DNA of 64,000 bases from Mercurialis annua. Its lineage: Eukaryota > Streptophyta > Magnoliopsida > Malpighiales > Euphorbiaceae. Shown piece by piece: positions 10,725 through 20,512 of this stretch. Where the stretch lies: the NCBI RefSeq assembly GCF_937616625.2, contig NC_065576.1, positions 28,703,128 through 28,767,127 of the forward strand. Direction: 5' to 3'. A program made the translations under genes and the position numbers. Position 1 is the stretch's first letter. Each line of letters starts with the position of its first letter. Under the pieces are notes generated by a model. The model saw only the letters and a list, made by a program, of their open reading frames with translations. It was not told the DNA's origin and did not search any database.

Positions 10725-13248
10725 CCTAGATCACGCTGCAAGGTAGCCCTAGCCACTTTTCTTTCGTTCTTTCGCTGAGAAACGTAGCTGTAATCATCCT
10801 CCAAAGTTGCTGCTCGGGTAAGCTCCTTTGTTCATCAAATTTCCAGATTTTTGCCTTAATCGACATCTCAGTGTTTTTGATCGTTCTCTCTCGTTTCTAG
10901 ATCGAAACTGATTCCGTTTGATCTCAGACGTTCTAGACTCCCATACCTTCGATTCCCTATCTCAGTTTTGTCAAACGGTACGTAATCGATCCCGTTTCAA
11001 TCGCCGTACGGTTTCCGTTTTAAAGCTTTATAAATTCTGTTTTGAGTTTGTATGTTTACTGCCGATGGCTTTTCCTTTCATTGGCGTTGCATTCATTGTT
11101 ATTTATGGTTTTAGACCTCCAAGGATCTTAAATATTCAAAACTAAGTTGTTGGGTTGTGTTGTTTTTGGTTTGATTCTTCGTCGCTTGAGATTGAATCTT
11201 ACCGTGTTGAGTAATGAAGTTACTGTCTTCAATTCTTGAGTTTGGTTTAGGATCATGTTGCAATTTGATTAAGTTTAGATTGATGAGAGTTAGTTTCATG
11301 ATTTTAGTTTAGTGTTGATTCATGATTTGTTTGGTTTAGCTACTGTTCTTAATTTCATGATTCTGTTTGTTGGTAGTCATGGCTTAGGCGGGTTTTGTTG
11401 GATTCAAATTGAAGGGGATGGCTTTTTAGCCATTATAGTCACCATATTACTCTTCTTAAATTAAGTTGATGCTTAAGGTTATTATAAATTGATTTTGTTT
11501 TAATTATAACCTTTGAATCTCGATTTGATATAAAATTAGTAAAGTGTAAACAATAAGTGTTTTATAATTTAAGTTAAATAATTACTCGGGTAATTATATT
11601 TTGGGTTTCGAATATTAAAGTGGCTAAATTACAATTTAGACCCCTAAACGTTTTAAAACTTATTTAACTTAAGTATTGATTAGTAACTTATTATTTTGAT
11701 TTAATTATAAACAAAAAAAGCAATTAAATTGATTTTGGATATCAATTTGGCTAAAGCACAATTTCGTCCTAATTGGTAAAAGTACAGTTTAGCCCCTAAT
11801 TGGTTAAAGTACAATTTAGTCCCTAAACTTCTATTAACTTAAAATGATTAAGTTTTGATTTGTAACTTGGGTTACTTAGAATTGAAGTTATTGAGTTCCG
11901 TTTTTAAAATGGATTATTATTTTGTTAATTTATTTTATAAATATAAACTTGGGTTTATATTTGATAAACGTTTTGAATCGGGTTAGACTTGGGTCGCCCG
12001 ACAAGTGAGGTTAGCTTGGTAGTTTATGATAACTCGGCTAACCCACTATTTGGAAATTATTTATTATTTAAAGTTATTAAATAATATTTATAAATTGAAT
12101 TTTAAGCGAGAACTCAATAGACTTATTTAAATTGGGCTTTATTTACCTAATGGGTATTATTTGTGTGTGCTTTGGATTGTTATTCCGACGTGTTATTCGT
12201 GCTAGTCCTATGTGGTGTCTAGTACTCTTTAGAGTTAGGGTCTGATTTTAATAATTATTTTATTTGTCTAGACTCGTCTACTGTTCGTGCTTCAGAGGCG
12301 AACCCGAGTTAGTTGCTTGCCGGTATTTCACGTGGATTAGCAAGCAGTGAGTTTATATTTACTATTTACCGCTTTATTAAGTAAATTGTTATTTTAATAT
12401 TAAATATATATACTGTACATATATTTCGAACTGTTTTTATATTATGGCTCTTAGTTGGAACATGCTACCTAATGGGCATCATTAGGACTGCGTGCGCACC
12501 GGTATTGATCTGGGTAAAGTATACATGGAAATATGGTAACTCGGTGTGAGCGTAGCTCTCGGGACCAGGTAGAGTAACTCGGTGTAGCTCAGCTCTCAGG
12601 ACTCTGGTATAAGTGTGGTTAGTGGTAACTCGGTGTAGCTCAGCTCTCGGGACCAGACCTATTGGATTATGATTATTATTTTAGAATTGTGGATTAGGGT
12701 TCCAACTATTATCTGTAATATCGTTATTAAATGTTTTAAATGTTTTAAAGGTTTTCCACTTAATAAATGTAAATAGTGGTATGAACTCATCTCAGTATAT
12801 CTGACCCCGTTGTTTTCCCAATTTTTCCCAGGGTTATAATCTGAGAGAGTTTGGTGATCTCCGCATTTACTTTTCCTCGGAGGTTCCATTTATTTTGATA
12901 AACTGTCAAACTATTTATTCTTAGACCGCAGTAGTTGACTAGACATCTTTATTATTGTTACAGTTGTTTGTCGGATTGGTCTGACTGGTTATATTGCTCT
13001 GGCATGTTATGTATTTATTTCGGATTATTTATGTTATGCCTATTTTAGACCCAAATTTGAATAAGCATGTTATATTAACTGTTGATTATTATAATTGCTA
13101 GTTTAGGCTGAAGTCTCGGTTGCCCCCGAGCATTGGTTTTCTGCAGGTTTATGTGTTTATGAATTAAATGAAAGGCTAGCTACGGGTTTCGGTACTACAT
13201 TACCCATACCCTAGCGCCGGTCGCGATTCATGAAAATGGGTCGTGACA

Positions 13249-13589
13249 AACTTGGTATCAGAGCTTTGGTTTCAAACCAAGGCCAATTGCTTGCTATGTG
13301 TTTACTCTGTTAAGTATGGTTGTGTCTTAGGAACTACTGCGGATATAGGATTCTGTCATGTCTTTAAAACCTTCATCTTTTGATTTTAAAACATTCTGCC
13401 TACACCAATAGGATTGCGTCGAGTCAGTCTTTGTATGTTGATTTGATGTTGTTAAATGTTAATTTTATTTCACTTGGGTGAACATTTTATTGCTGTTGAA
13501 TTCTTGGGAAATCCTATATGTTGCTTGTTTTGTTCATACTTGGGTATGAAATACCTGTTATTTAAATTGTTGTTGTTCAATCTTAGGAT
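13249..13589 (+). other. Element B leader with primer-binding site
   Basis: TGGTATCAGAGC at 13253-13264 is complementary to initiator Met tRNA. It is separated from the LTR by AACT. The rest is untranslated leader up to the gag ATG at 13590. Confidence 0.9.
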
Positions 13590-13989
13590 ATGGACAACGT
13601 TATTCGTACTCGTGCTCGTGCTGCGGCAGAGCAAGAAGCTGTGGCTGATGATGCGATTTCCATGGAAGTCGATCAGAACGTACCACCTGTTCAGGCTAAT
13701 GCTGGACGTGGTCGAGGTGGAGGTGCTGGCAGAGGTAGAGGTGCTGGTAGAGGCAGAGGAGCTGGTGCTGGTAGAGGTGGAGCTAGAGGACGCGGTGCAG
13801 CAGGTGTTCAGGCACCGAATGTGCAGCAGGCACCAGAGGTGCAACAAGCACCAAATATGCAAGCGTTCGACTTCACTACTTTCTTGGCTGGCGTTGTCGA
13901 GATGCAGAACAATCAGGCTCTACTGCAGAATCAGTGTAATATACTGGGTCAGTTAGCGCAGCAACAGCAACCTCAGGTTGGTGCTGTAG
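13590..13989 (+). pseudogene. Element B gag, first part (split by hAT insertion)
   Basis: Starts MDNVIRTRARAAAEQEA, matching the gag start of A. An acidic stretch is followed by a dense RG-rich block (GRGRGGGAGRGRGAGRGRG) and a Gln-rich helix. The hAT element enters after codon 133. Joined across the insertion with one duplication copy removed, the frame continues at 15838, so gag was intact when the transposon arrived. Translation into the transposon stops at 14028-14030. Confidence 0.92.
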
Positions 13990-14513
13990 TGTGCATTAAT
14001 CGAATTGAACCGAAAACCGAATCGAATTAAACCGAAATTTTGAATTAAATTCGGTGGTTTCAAGCAAAACGGCACAGTTTGGGTTGGGTTGGGTGATTTT
14101 TTCGGTTTATGATAATCAATTCGGTTTTGGGTAGATGACCACCGATTTAACCGAAAAACCGAACCAGTGAAACGGCGTCGTTTTGAGAGGGGGCTGAAGC
14201 ACGTGTGAGGATGGCTTCATGCACGTGTGACACTCCAGTTAACCCTACACAAACCGCAGCGTTTTGTGTAGGGTATAAATTCGCCTCTTAAAAAAAACCC
14301 TAAACCTAATTCATTTGCACCGCCTACTTCTCTCTGATTCTCTTCCTTTTCTCTCTGAAATCCCAAACTCTTCGTCTCCATTCTCTGCATTTTTCATCAC
14401 TCGACCCTTTCAAATCCTAAAACAGCAATGGTTTCTCCTCTAAAACTTCGATTAAGCTAGCGTTTTAAGGTTTTAATCATACAGATTCCACCATTTTATA
14501 CTTTTTAGTGCTC

Positions 14514-14585
14514 GATGATGTTATATTTCATATCCTTCGACCTTCGTTCTCTCTCGAAGGAACATGCATGATGTATAACATCACC
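14514..14585 (+). other. Imperfect hairpin in hAT-like element
   Basis: Outer arms TGATGTTATA (14516-14525) and TATAACATCA (14574-14583) are perfectly complementary. Inner arms CCTTCGA (14534-14540) and TCGAAGG (14554-14560) are also complementary. The resulting 72-base stem-loop lies in the presumed 5' untranslated region, just before an intron-like GGTGAGTG. It is a structure only; no function is assigned. Confidence 0.5.
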
Positions 14586-15191
14586 GGTGAGTGTTTTTTT
14601 CAGTTTTGGTTTCTGTTTACATTAAGTTCCTTCTTCTTACTGTTATTATTTGATTCTTCCTAACTTTTTTCGTTTTTATGGAACATCAACATGGATCTAA
14701 TTTTTGACTGGCGATCTCTCTCTGTTATGAACAACAGATTAATCGGTGAGTCTTTAATTATCTCTTTCCTTTTTGTTGAAGTTCATGTGTTCTTTATCTG
14801 ATTCTGGGTTTGTGACTAAACTGTTCTTTATTTCTGTTTGATTCACGTGTTGGTTTGGTGCTTCATCTGATTCTCTTGGATCTAATGTTTGAGAAAACGA
14901 TTCATTTGACTGCAGTTTAAAAAGGGTGAGTCTTCTTTTTCAGTTGTATATTCTTATTGTGCAAGAACTTCTGTAAATGTGTGTTTCTGATGCTTATTTT
15001 TTTCTGATTTTTTGAGCAATCAAGTGGTGGAAGCATCGATCTCATTCTGTGTGGTGGAATTGAAAATTTTGAAGTCTTATTTCATGCTCTTTGGTGGAAG
15101 CAAAACTTGATCCCATTGATTCTGTTGGTCCCAGAAGTTCTCTGCCTCTGAAATTTAATCCCTTTCTTTCTTGTTTCTCTGCATCCTGTAA

Positions 15192-15405
15192 ATGGCTATG
15201 AACCCAACGGTAAGCATTTTTCTGTATACTTTTTTTTTCACAAGTTCCATATTTCTTGTAAAAGATACTAATTCCTGTTTGTTTCTTTGTGTTTGTAGAT
15301 GCCCACAGTTCTTGAAGTTGGGACTGAGAGCAATCTTGCTCCCAGTCTTGCTCCTGTGGTTACTGCTTCGTTGATGGAGGTTGAGGGCCTAATTTTTTTG
15401 CTTTG
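15192..15405 (+). pseudogene. Possible 5' exons of a lost hAT transposase gene
   Basis: ATG at 15192 opens six codons, then GTAAGC at about 15210 and a pyrimidine-rich TTTGTAG ending at 15299 look like a 90-bp intron. The following exon reads MPTVLEVGTESNLAPSLAPVV. Upstream (14290-14960) are a CT-rich leader and further GTGAGT-type donor sites. This resembles the leader and first exons of a host-type gene, most simply the transposase gene of an autonomous relative, with its zinc-finger and catalytic parts deleted. No domain is recognisable, so it could equally be a captured host-gene fragment. Confidence 0.35.
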
Positions 15406-15838
15406 CTTAATGAATCTGTATAAATTTTTGTACATTCTGTTAAGGGCCTAATTTTTGTACAATCTGTAAGCAATATGTATTGCTAAGTTGACATCTGATT
15501 GCTGTAATTAGAGGGATTCAAATGTATGTATGGGATATAGGTTAATTGGGTTTTTGGGGGACATTTTATTGCCTGTAATTTTTGGGCATTTATATAATTT
15601 TGTATAAGTTAATTGTAAATTTTTTCATTTTCAAATGGGCTTTCAATAAGGCCCAAATCGAACTACCGAACCGAAATCAAATCGAACCGACCAGTAAAAT
15701 TCGGTTATAAATCAATCGGTTTTTGGGAAAAAAATAGGCAATTTGGTTTTTAATTTTCTGATTAATCGGCATAGTCGGTTTTCAAGGTTTCACTACCGAA
15801 CCGAACCGAACCGACCGATGCACACCCCTAGCTGTAGC

Positions 15839-16673
15839 TGGTATTGGTGGACTTGCTGGTGTCGGTCATATTCCAACAGACAGAGAGTTGGTGATGACCT
15901 ACCTGAAGTTGAATCCGACTTCTTTTGATAGTACTGGGGATGCTCTTGACTTTTTGGAGGAATTTGAGTACAACAGTCAGAGGATTCAAGCTTCTGATCG
16001 TCAATCAGTGATGCTTGTGGAGATGTCGATGAAGGGTCCAGCTAAGGACTGGTATCGCGATAACATCAGACCAGTTATGGATACCTTGTCTTGGGCTGAT
16101 TTTGTGATCAGGTTCAGAGGTTACTATCTACCCTTCTCTGTTACTGAGAGTTTCAGAGAAAAGCTGCTAAATTTGAAGAAGGGGGATAGATCAGTGACAG
16201 ACTACACTACTGAGTTTGTACGTTTGGGGCGGTTTGCTACAGATCTTCAGGGTGATCAAGAGCGAGTGAACGACCGTTATGTTAGGGGTTTAGGCTCGGA
16301 GTTTCTTCCTTTGCTGATAGGGACAAACATGGAGTTTGCCCGGTTAGTGGATAGTGCGCGACGGATGGAGAATTCGATGGTTCAGTTTGGAACGATCTCT
16401 GACCCTTTCCAGAATCAGAAGGGAAAGAGTGACGTTCCTAGTGGGGGGCAACAGGCCCCAGTGCAGCATAGTAGTGGGAATTACTACAGTGGCTCTTCTC
16501 AGGCCAACAGGGGGAGTCGACGGACTCACAACAAAGGGAGGCATAGTGCCAGGAGTGCTCCGTACAGTTCCAGTAGCAGTGGGAGCAACCGTGGTTCAGG
16601 ACGCGGGTACAGTGGTGGATCGAACATTCCATTCTGCCAGAATTGCAGACGTAGGCATTATGGTCAGTGCTAG
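15839..16673 (+). pseudogene. Element B gag, second part
   Basis: Resumes gag in frame after the transposon: LVMTYLKLNPTSFDSTGDALDFLEEFE, GPAKDWYRDNI, YYLPFSVTESFREKLLNL, typical of the Retrotrans_gag fold. It then continues to the Ser/Gly-rich linker and the first cysteine cluster CQNCRRRHYGQC. It ends at TAG 16671-16673. Element A has a sense codon (Arg) there, so this is a lesion and not a natural readthrough site as far as this pair shows. Confidence 0.92.
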
Positions 16674-19600
16674 TTAGCTCCTGGAGGTTGTTTCACTTGT
16701 GGCCAGCCGGGTCATTTTTCTAGGGAGTGTCCGACATCTGGGCAGCAGATGTCTAACTCCAGTGTGGCGCAGTCATCTTATCAGCAGCAGAGACCTGCGT
16801 TTACACAGTTTGTAGGGTACTCTCAACCTGCAGCATCTTTTGGTGGCCAGCGGGGCCGTGGTTCTGGTGGCAGAGGCTTTGGTGGCCGTGGTAACGGCGG
16901 TAGAGGTTCCAACGGTTATGGTACTGGACAGAGTTCGCAGCAGCAGCCGCAGGGTCAGGCCAGAGTGTTCGCACTTACTCCTCAGGATGCGCGTGCATCA
17001 AATGCTGTGGTGCAAGGTACCATTTCGATTTCTTTTATAGATGCTTTAGTGTTATTTGATGCGGGTGCAACCCATTCTTTTGTATCTACATGTTTTGCTG
17101 GGAAATTGGGTATGGCACCATCTGTTTTGAGTGAACCTCTAGCTGTGTCTACACCTATGTCTGAAGGTGTAGTAGTGGACGTTGTTTATCCTTCGTGTCC
17201 AGGGGTTATTCAGGGTAGAGAATTATGTGCTGATTTGATTGTACTTGACGTTCTTTCTTTTGATGTTATCTTGGGGATGGACTGGTTGTCACGCCATTAT
17301 GCTTCTATTGACTGTCGAGGGAAGTCAGTCGAGTTCAGGATTCCAGGTGATCTACCTTTTTCCTTTCAGGGAGAAAAGGCAGAGACACCTAAGAATCTGA
17401 TTTCCGCCATCAAGGCGAAGCGGATGTTAGGCAAGGGTTGCCAGGGTTTTCTTGCTGTGGTTCGTGATTTGGAGACTAGTAGTGGTGATATGCATAGTGT
17501 TCCGATAGTGAATGAGTTCACTGATGTGTTTCCAGAGGAATTGCCTGGATTACCACCTGATCGTGATATTGAGTTTTGCATTGATGTGGTTTCTGGTACA
17601 GCTCCGATTTCGATACCGCCGTATCGGATGGCTCCTGCAGAGCTGAAAGACCAGTTACAAGAGTTGTTGGATAGCGGGTTCATCAGACCGAGTACTTCTC
17701 CATGGGGTGCTCCAGTTCTGTTTGTGAAGAAGAAAGACGGTTCCTTTCGACTCTGTATCGACTACAGACAGTTGAACAAGGTTACTGTCAAGAACAGATA
17801 TCCTCTTCCTCGCATCGATGATTTGTTTGACCAGTTGCAGGGTGCGAAGTGTTTTTCCAAGATTGATTTGAGGTCTGGGTATCATCAGCTTCGGATCCGT
17901 GATGCAGATGTGCCTAAGACTGCTTTTCGGACTCGTTATGGACATTTTGAGTTTCTGGTTATGTCCTTTGGTCTGACGAACGCACCAGCAGCGTTTATGG
18001 ATATGATGAACAGAGTGTTCAAGCCGTTTTTGGATCAGTTTGTTATCGTATTCATTGATGACATTTTGATCTATTCTCGGAGTGAGGAGGAGCATGCTTA
18101 TCATTTGAGGACTATACTACAGACGTTGCGTGAGCATCAGTTGTACGCTAAGTTCTCAAAATGTGAGTTCTGGTTGGATCAGGTTACCTTTCTAGGACAC
18201 GTGGTGTCGAAAGATGGGATCAAGGTTGATCCGAAGAAGATTGAGGCGGTCATGGATTGGCAAAGGCCAAGGTCAGTTACCGAGATCAGAAGTTTTCTGG
18301 GTTTAGCTGGTTACTATCGTCGGTTCGTGCAAGATTTCTCCAGAATATCTGCACCTTTGACTAAACTGACACAGAAGGGTGTCAAGTTTGAGTGGACTGA
18401 CAAGTGCGAGGCGAGCTTTGAGAAGCTCAAGGAGATTTTGACTACAGCTCCGGTGTTGGCATTGCCTTCTGGCATTGATGGTTTCACAGTGTATTGTGAT
18501 GCGTCTCGGATTGGGTTGGGTTGCGTTCTGATGCAACATGGACAGGTGATTGCCTATGCTTCCAGACAGTTGAAGAAGCATGAGGTGAATTACCCTACGC
18601 ATGATTTAGAGTTGGCAGCTGTGGTTTTTGCGCTGAAAATCTGGAGGCATTATTTGTATGGTGCTACTTGTGAGATTTTCACTGATCATAAGAGTCTGAA
18701 ATATATCTTTGATCAGAGAGAGTTGAACTTGAGGCAGAGGAGGTGGCTAGAGTTGTTGAAAGACTACGAATGTACTATTCAGTACCATCCGGGTAAGGCT
18801 AATGTGGTAGCCGATGCGTTGAGTCGCAGGTCTTCGGGCAGTTTGGCTCATATTTCGGAGATTGGGCGTAGACCCATGGTGAGAGAGTGGCACAGTTTGA
18901 TAGCTTCGGGCTACGGTTTGCAGATTTCTCAGGCTGGATGTTTGTTAGCACAGCTACAAGTGCAACTTGTTTTGATTGATCGGATTAAAGTTTTACAAGC
19001 TGAGGATTCACAGTTGAAACGGATTATTGAGGAGGTTCAGCAGTATGGAAATCCTGAGTTTACATTTGTGGATGGTGTTCTGAGACATGGTTCGAGATTG
19101 TGTGTTCCGGATTCAGATGGTTTGAGGGACCAGATTCTGGAAGAAGCGCACAAGTCTGCTTATAGTGTTCATCCGGGTTCTACTAAGATGTACCATGATC
19201 TTAAAAGTACCTACTGGTGGAGCGGGATGAAGAAGGATGTCGCTGAGTATGTTTTTAAGTGTCTGACTTGCCAGCAGGTGAAGCTGGAACATCAGAGACC
19301 TTTTGGCTATCTGCAACCACTACCTATTCCAGAGTGGAAGTGGGAGCGGATTGCTATGGATTTTGTGGTTGGGTTACCACGTACTCGACAGGGATACGAT
19401 TCCATCTGGGTGATAGTTGACCGTATGACCAAGTCAGCTCATTTCCTTCCGATAAAGGTTTCGTATACTGCTTCGAGGTTGGCTCAGTTGTACATCGACA
19501 GGATTGTCAGTTTGCATGGTGTACCGGTTTCTATTGTTTCAGACAGAGGTTCTGTGTTTACTTCGAGGTTCTGGAAAGCGTTACAGGAATCCTTGGGTTC

Positions 19601-20396
19601 TCGGTTGGATTTCAGTACAGCTTTTCATCCTCAGACTGACGGTCAGTCTGAGAGGACTATTCAGACGTTGGAGGATATGCTCAGGATGTGTGTTCTCGAT
19701 TTTCAGGGTAGCTGGGATACTCATTTGCCGTTGATTGAGTTTTCTTATAACAACAGTTATCACGCGAGTATCGAGATGGCGCCGTATGAGGCTTTGTACG
19801 GGCGCAAGTGTAGATCTCCTATCTGTTGGGAGGAGGTCGGAGAGCGTAAACTCTCGGGAGTTGAGATCATTCAGATTACCTCAGAGAAGGTACCGTTGAT
19901 TAAGCGGAGATTAGAGACTGCTTTTAGTCGGCATAAGAGTTATGCAGATCCGAAGAGGAAAGACATCGAGTTTCAGGTGGGGGACTTTGTGTTTCTTCGG
20001 GTTTCGCCTATGAAAGGCGTGGTTCGTTTTGGTGTCAAGGGAAAGTTGGCACCGAGGTATATTGGTCCTTATGAGATTTCGGAGAGGATTGGAGCTGTGG
20101 CTTATCGTCTGGTTCTACCGCCAGACATGTCGTTAGTACATCCGGTGTTTCACGTTTCTATGTTGAGAAAGTGCATTTCTGATCCTTCACACGTGATTGT
20201 GCCTCAGAGTGTTGAGATTGACCAGGAGCTGTCCTATGAGGAACAGCCAGTTGAGATTGTTGATACGCAAGTGCGTAAATTGCGGAACAAGGAGATTCCG
20301 ATGGTTAAAGTTCTCTGGCGCAATCATTCTGTAGAGGAGTGTACTTGGGAGACCGAGTTGGATATGCGGAATCGCTATCCTTTTCTATTTCCGTGA
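16674..20396 (+). CDS. Element B nucleocapsid knuckle, protease, RT, RNase H, integrase, chromodomain
   Basis: Uninterrupted frame of 1,240 codons; the first ATG in it is 16749 (residue 1 below). Before that lies the CCHC knuckle [14 protein letters not shown] (16689-16730). RGG block at residues 33-55; aspartic protease D104 in [12 protein letters not shown] with [11 protein letters not shown] and catalytic FIDD 435-438; RNase H with D584 (VYCDAS) and D689 (DALS). Integrase zinc residues are H801, H808, C838 and C841. Integrase catalytic D871, D932, E968 have 35 residues between the last two, as expected. GPY module is near residue 1106. A chromodomain-like tail has W1190 and W1200 ([16 protein letters not shown]). 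All key residues are present. In the family the polyprotein is cut by its protease inside virus-like particles. As found it lacks an intact gag start. Confidence 0.95.
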   Translation, partial: LAPGGCFTCGQPGHFSRECPTSGQQMSNSSVAQSSYQQQRPAFTQFVGYSQPAASFGGQRGRGSGGRGFGGRGNGGRGSNGYGTGQSSQQQPQGQARVFALTPQDARASNAVVQGTISISFIDALVLFDAGATHSFVSTCFAGKLGMAPSVLSEPLAVSTPMSEGVVVDVVYPSCPGVIQGRELCADLIVLDVLSFDVILGMDWLSRHYASIDCRGKSVEFRIPGDLPFSFQGEKAETPKNLISAIKAKRMLGKGCQGFLAVVRDLETSSGDMHSVPIVNEFTDVFPEELPGLPPDRDIEFCIDVVSGTAPISIPPYRMAPAELKDQLQELLDSGFIRPSTSPWGAPVLFVKKKDGSFRLCIDYRQLNKVTVKNRYPLPRIDDLFDQLQGAKCFSKIDLRSGYHQLRIRDADVPKTAFRTRYGHFEFLVMSFGLTNAPAAFMDMMNRVFKPFLDQFVIVFIDDILIYSRSEEEHAYHLRTILQTLREHQLYAKFSKCEFWLDQVTFLGHVVSKDGIKVDPKKIEAVMDWQRPRSVTEIRSFLGLAGYYRRFVQDFSRISAPLTKLTQKGVKFEWTDKCEASFEKLKEILTTAPVLALPSGIDGFTVYCDASRIGLGCVLMQHGQVIAYASRQLKKHEVNYPTHDLELAAVVFALKIWRHYLYGATCEIFTDHKSLKYIFDQRELNLRQRRWLELLKDYECTIQYHPGKANVVADALSRRSSGSLAHISEIGRRPMVREWHSLIASGYGLQISQAGCLLAQLQVQLVLIDRIKVLQAEDSQLKRIIEEVQQYGNPEFTFVDGVLRHGSRLCVPDSDGLRDQILEEAHKSAYSVHPGSTKMYHDLKSTYWWSGMKKDVAEYVFKCLTCQQVKLEHQRPFGYLQPLPIPEWKWERIAMDFVVGLPRTRQGYDSIWVIVDRMTKSAHFLPIKVSYTASRLAQLYIDRIVSLHGVPVSIVSDRGSVFTSRFWKALQESLGSRLDFSTAFHPQTDGQSERTIQTLEDMLRMCVLDFQGSWDTHLPLIEFSYNNSYHASIEMAPYEALYGRKCRSPICWEEVGERKLSGVEIIQITSEKVPLIKRRLETAFSRHKSYADPKRKDIEFQVGDFVFLRVSPMKGVVRFGVKGKLAPRYIGPYEISERIGAVAYRLVLPPDMSLVHPVFHVSMLRKCISDPSHVIVPQSVEIDQELSYEEQPVEIVDTQVRKLRNKEIPMVKVLWRNHSVEECTWETELDMRNRYPFLFP

Positions 20397-20512
20397 GGTA
20401 CAATATCTTGATTTCTGTGACTTTTATGATTTTTACTTGTGTTACGTGTTGTTCTAATGGTAATTGCTTATCGTGTTAAATTTGAGGACGAATTTTAATT
20501 AGTTGGGGAGAA
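20397..20512 (+). other. Element B 3' untranslated region and polypurine tract
   Basis: Short tail with AATTTGAGGACGAATTTTAA, a stretch also seen in A (minus strand near 2955-2975). The purine tract GTTGGGGAGAA (20502-20512) abuts the 3' LTR. Confidence 0.88.

Larger units (their letters stand above)
10265..13248 (+). repeat. 5' LTR of element B
   Basis: 2,984 bp, TGTAATATCC...GTCGTGACA. It holds a palindrome cluster (10418-10640), a TATA-like box (10716-10724), two near-27-bp direct repeats with core AAAGTACARTTTAG (11755-11830), and three copies of TAACTCGGTGTAGCTCAGCT-type repeats (12537-12657). It is 24 bp longer than the 3' LTR through one extra 22-bp unit (10505-10548 region) and two extra A residues at about 10386-10397. 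Confidence 0.95.
13990..15830. mobile_element. hAT-like DNA transposon, probably non-autonomous, inside B gag
   Basis: The right end, read inward, starts TAGGGGTGTGCATCGG and is rich in GGTTCGGTTCGG. The left end starts TGTGCATTAATCG and continues with GAACCGAAAACCG repeats. The two ends are inverted repeats if about seven outer bases of the left end are missing. Duplicated target is GCTGTAG(C): 13983-13989 and 15831-15838, so an 8-bp duplication with its last base lost together with the left tip. An 8-bp duplication and the TAGGGGTG terminus are characteristic of hAT elements. The 1.84 kb between holds no transposase core; it has 5'-UTR-like and intron-like sequence (see sub-features). Confidence 0.85.

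Noticed and set aside
10298..10778. Overlapping open frames on both strands in B's LTR rich in SRSR/ERE
   Set aside because: Artefact of the palindromic repeats, which avoid stops on both strands. It lies in U3, upstream of and overlapping the TATA box.
13470..13862. Ser/Thr-rich minus-strand frame opposite B gag
   Set aside because: Complement of the GGTAGAGGT-type codons of the RG block, a low-complexity shadow.
3052..20396. Possibility of integrated plant pararetrovirus
   Set aside because: Both copies have LTRs, target duplications, an integrase and a chromodomain-like tail. No movement-protein or coat-protein frame typical of caulimovirids is present.
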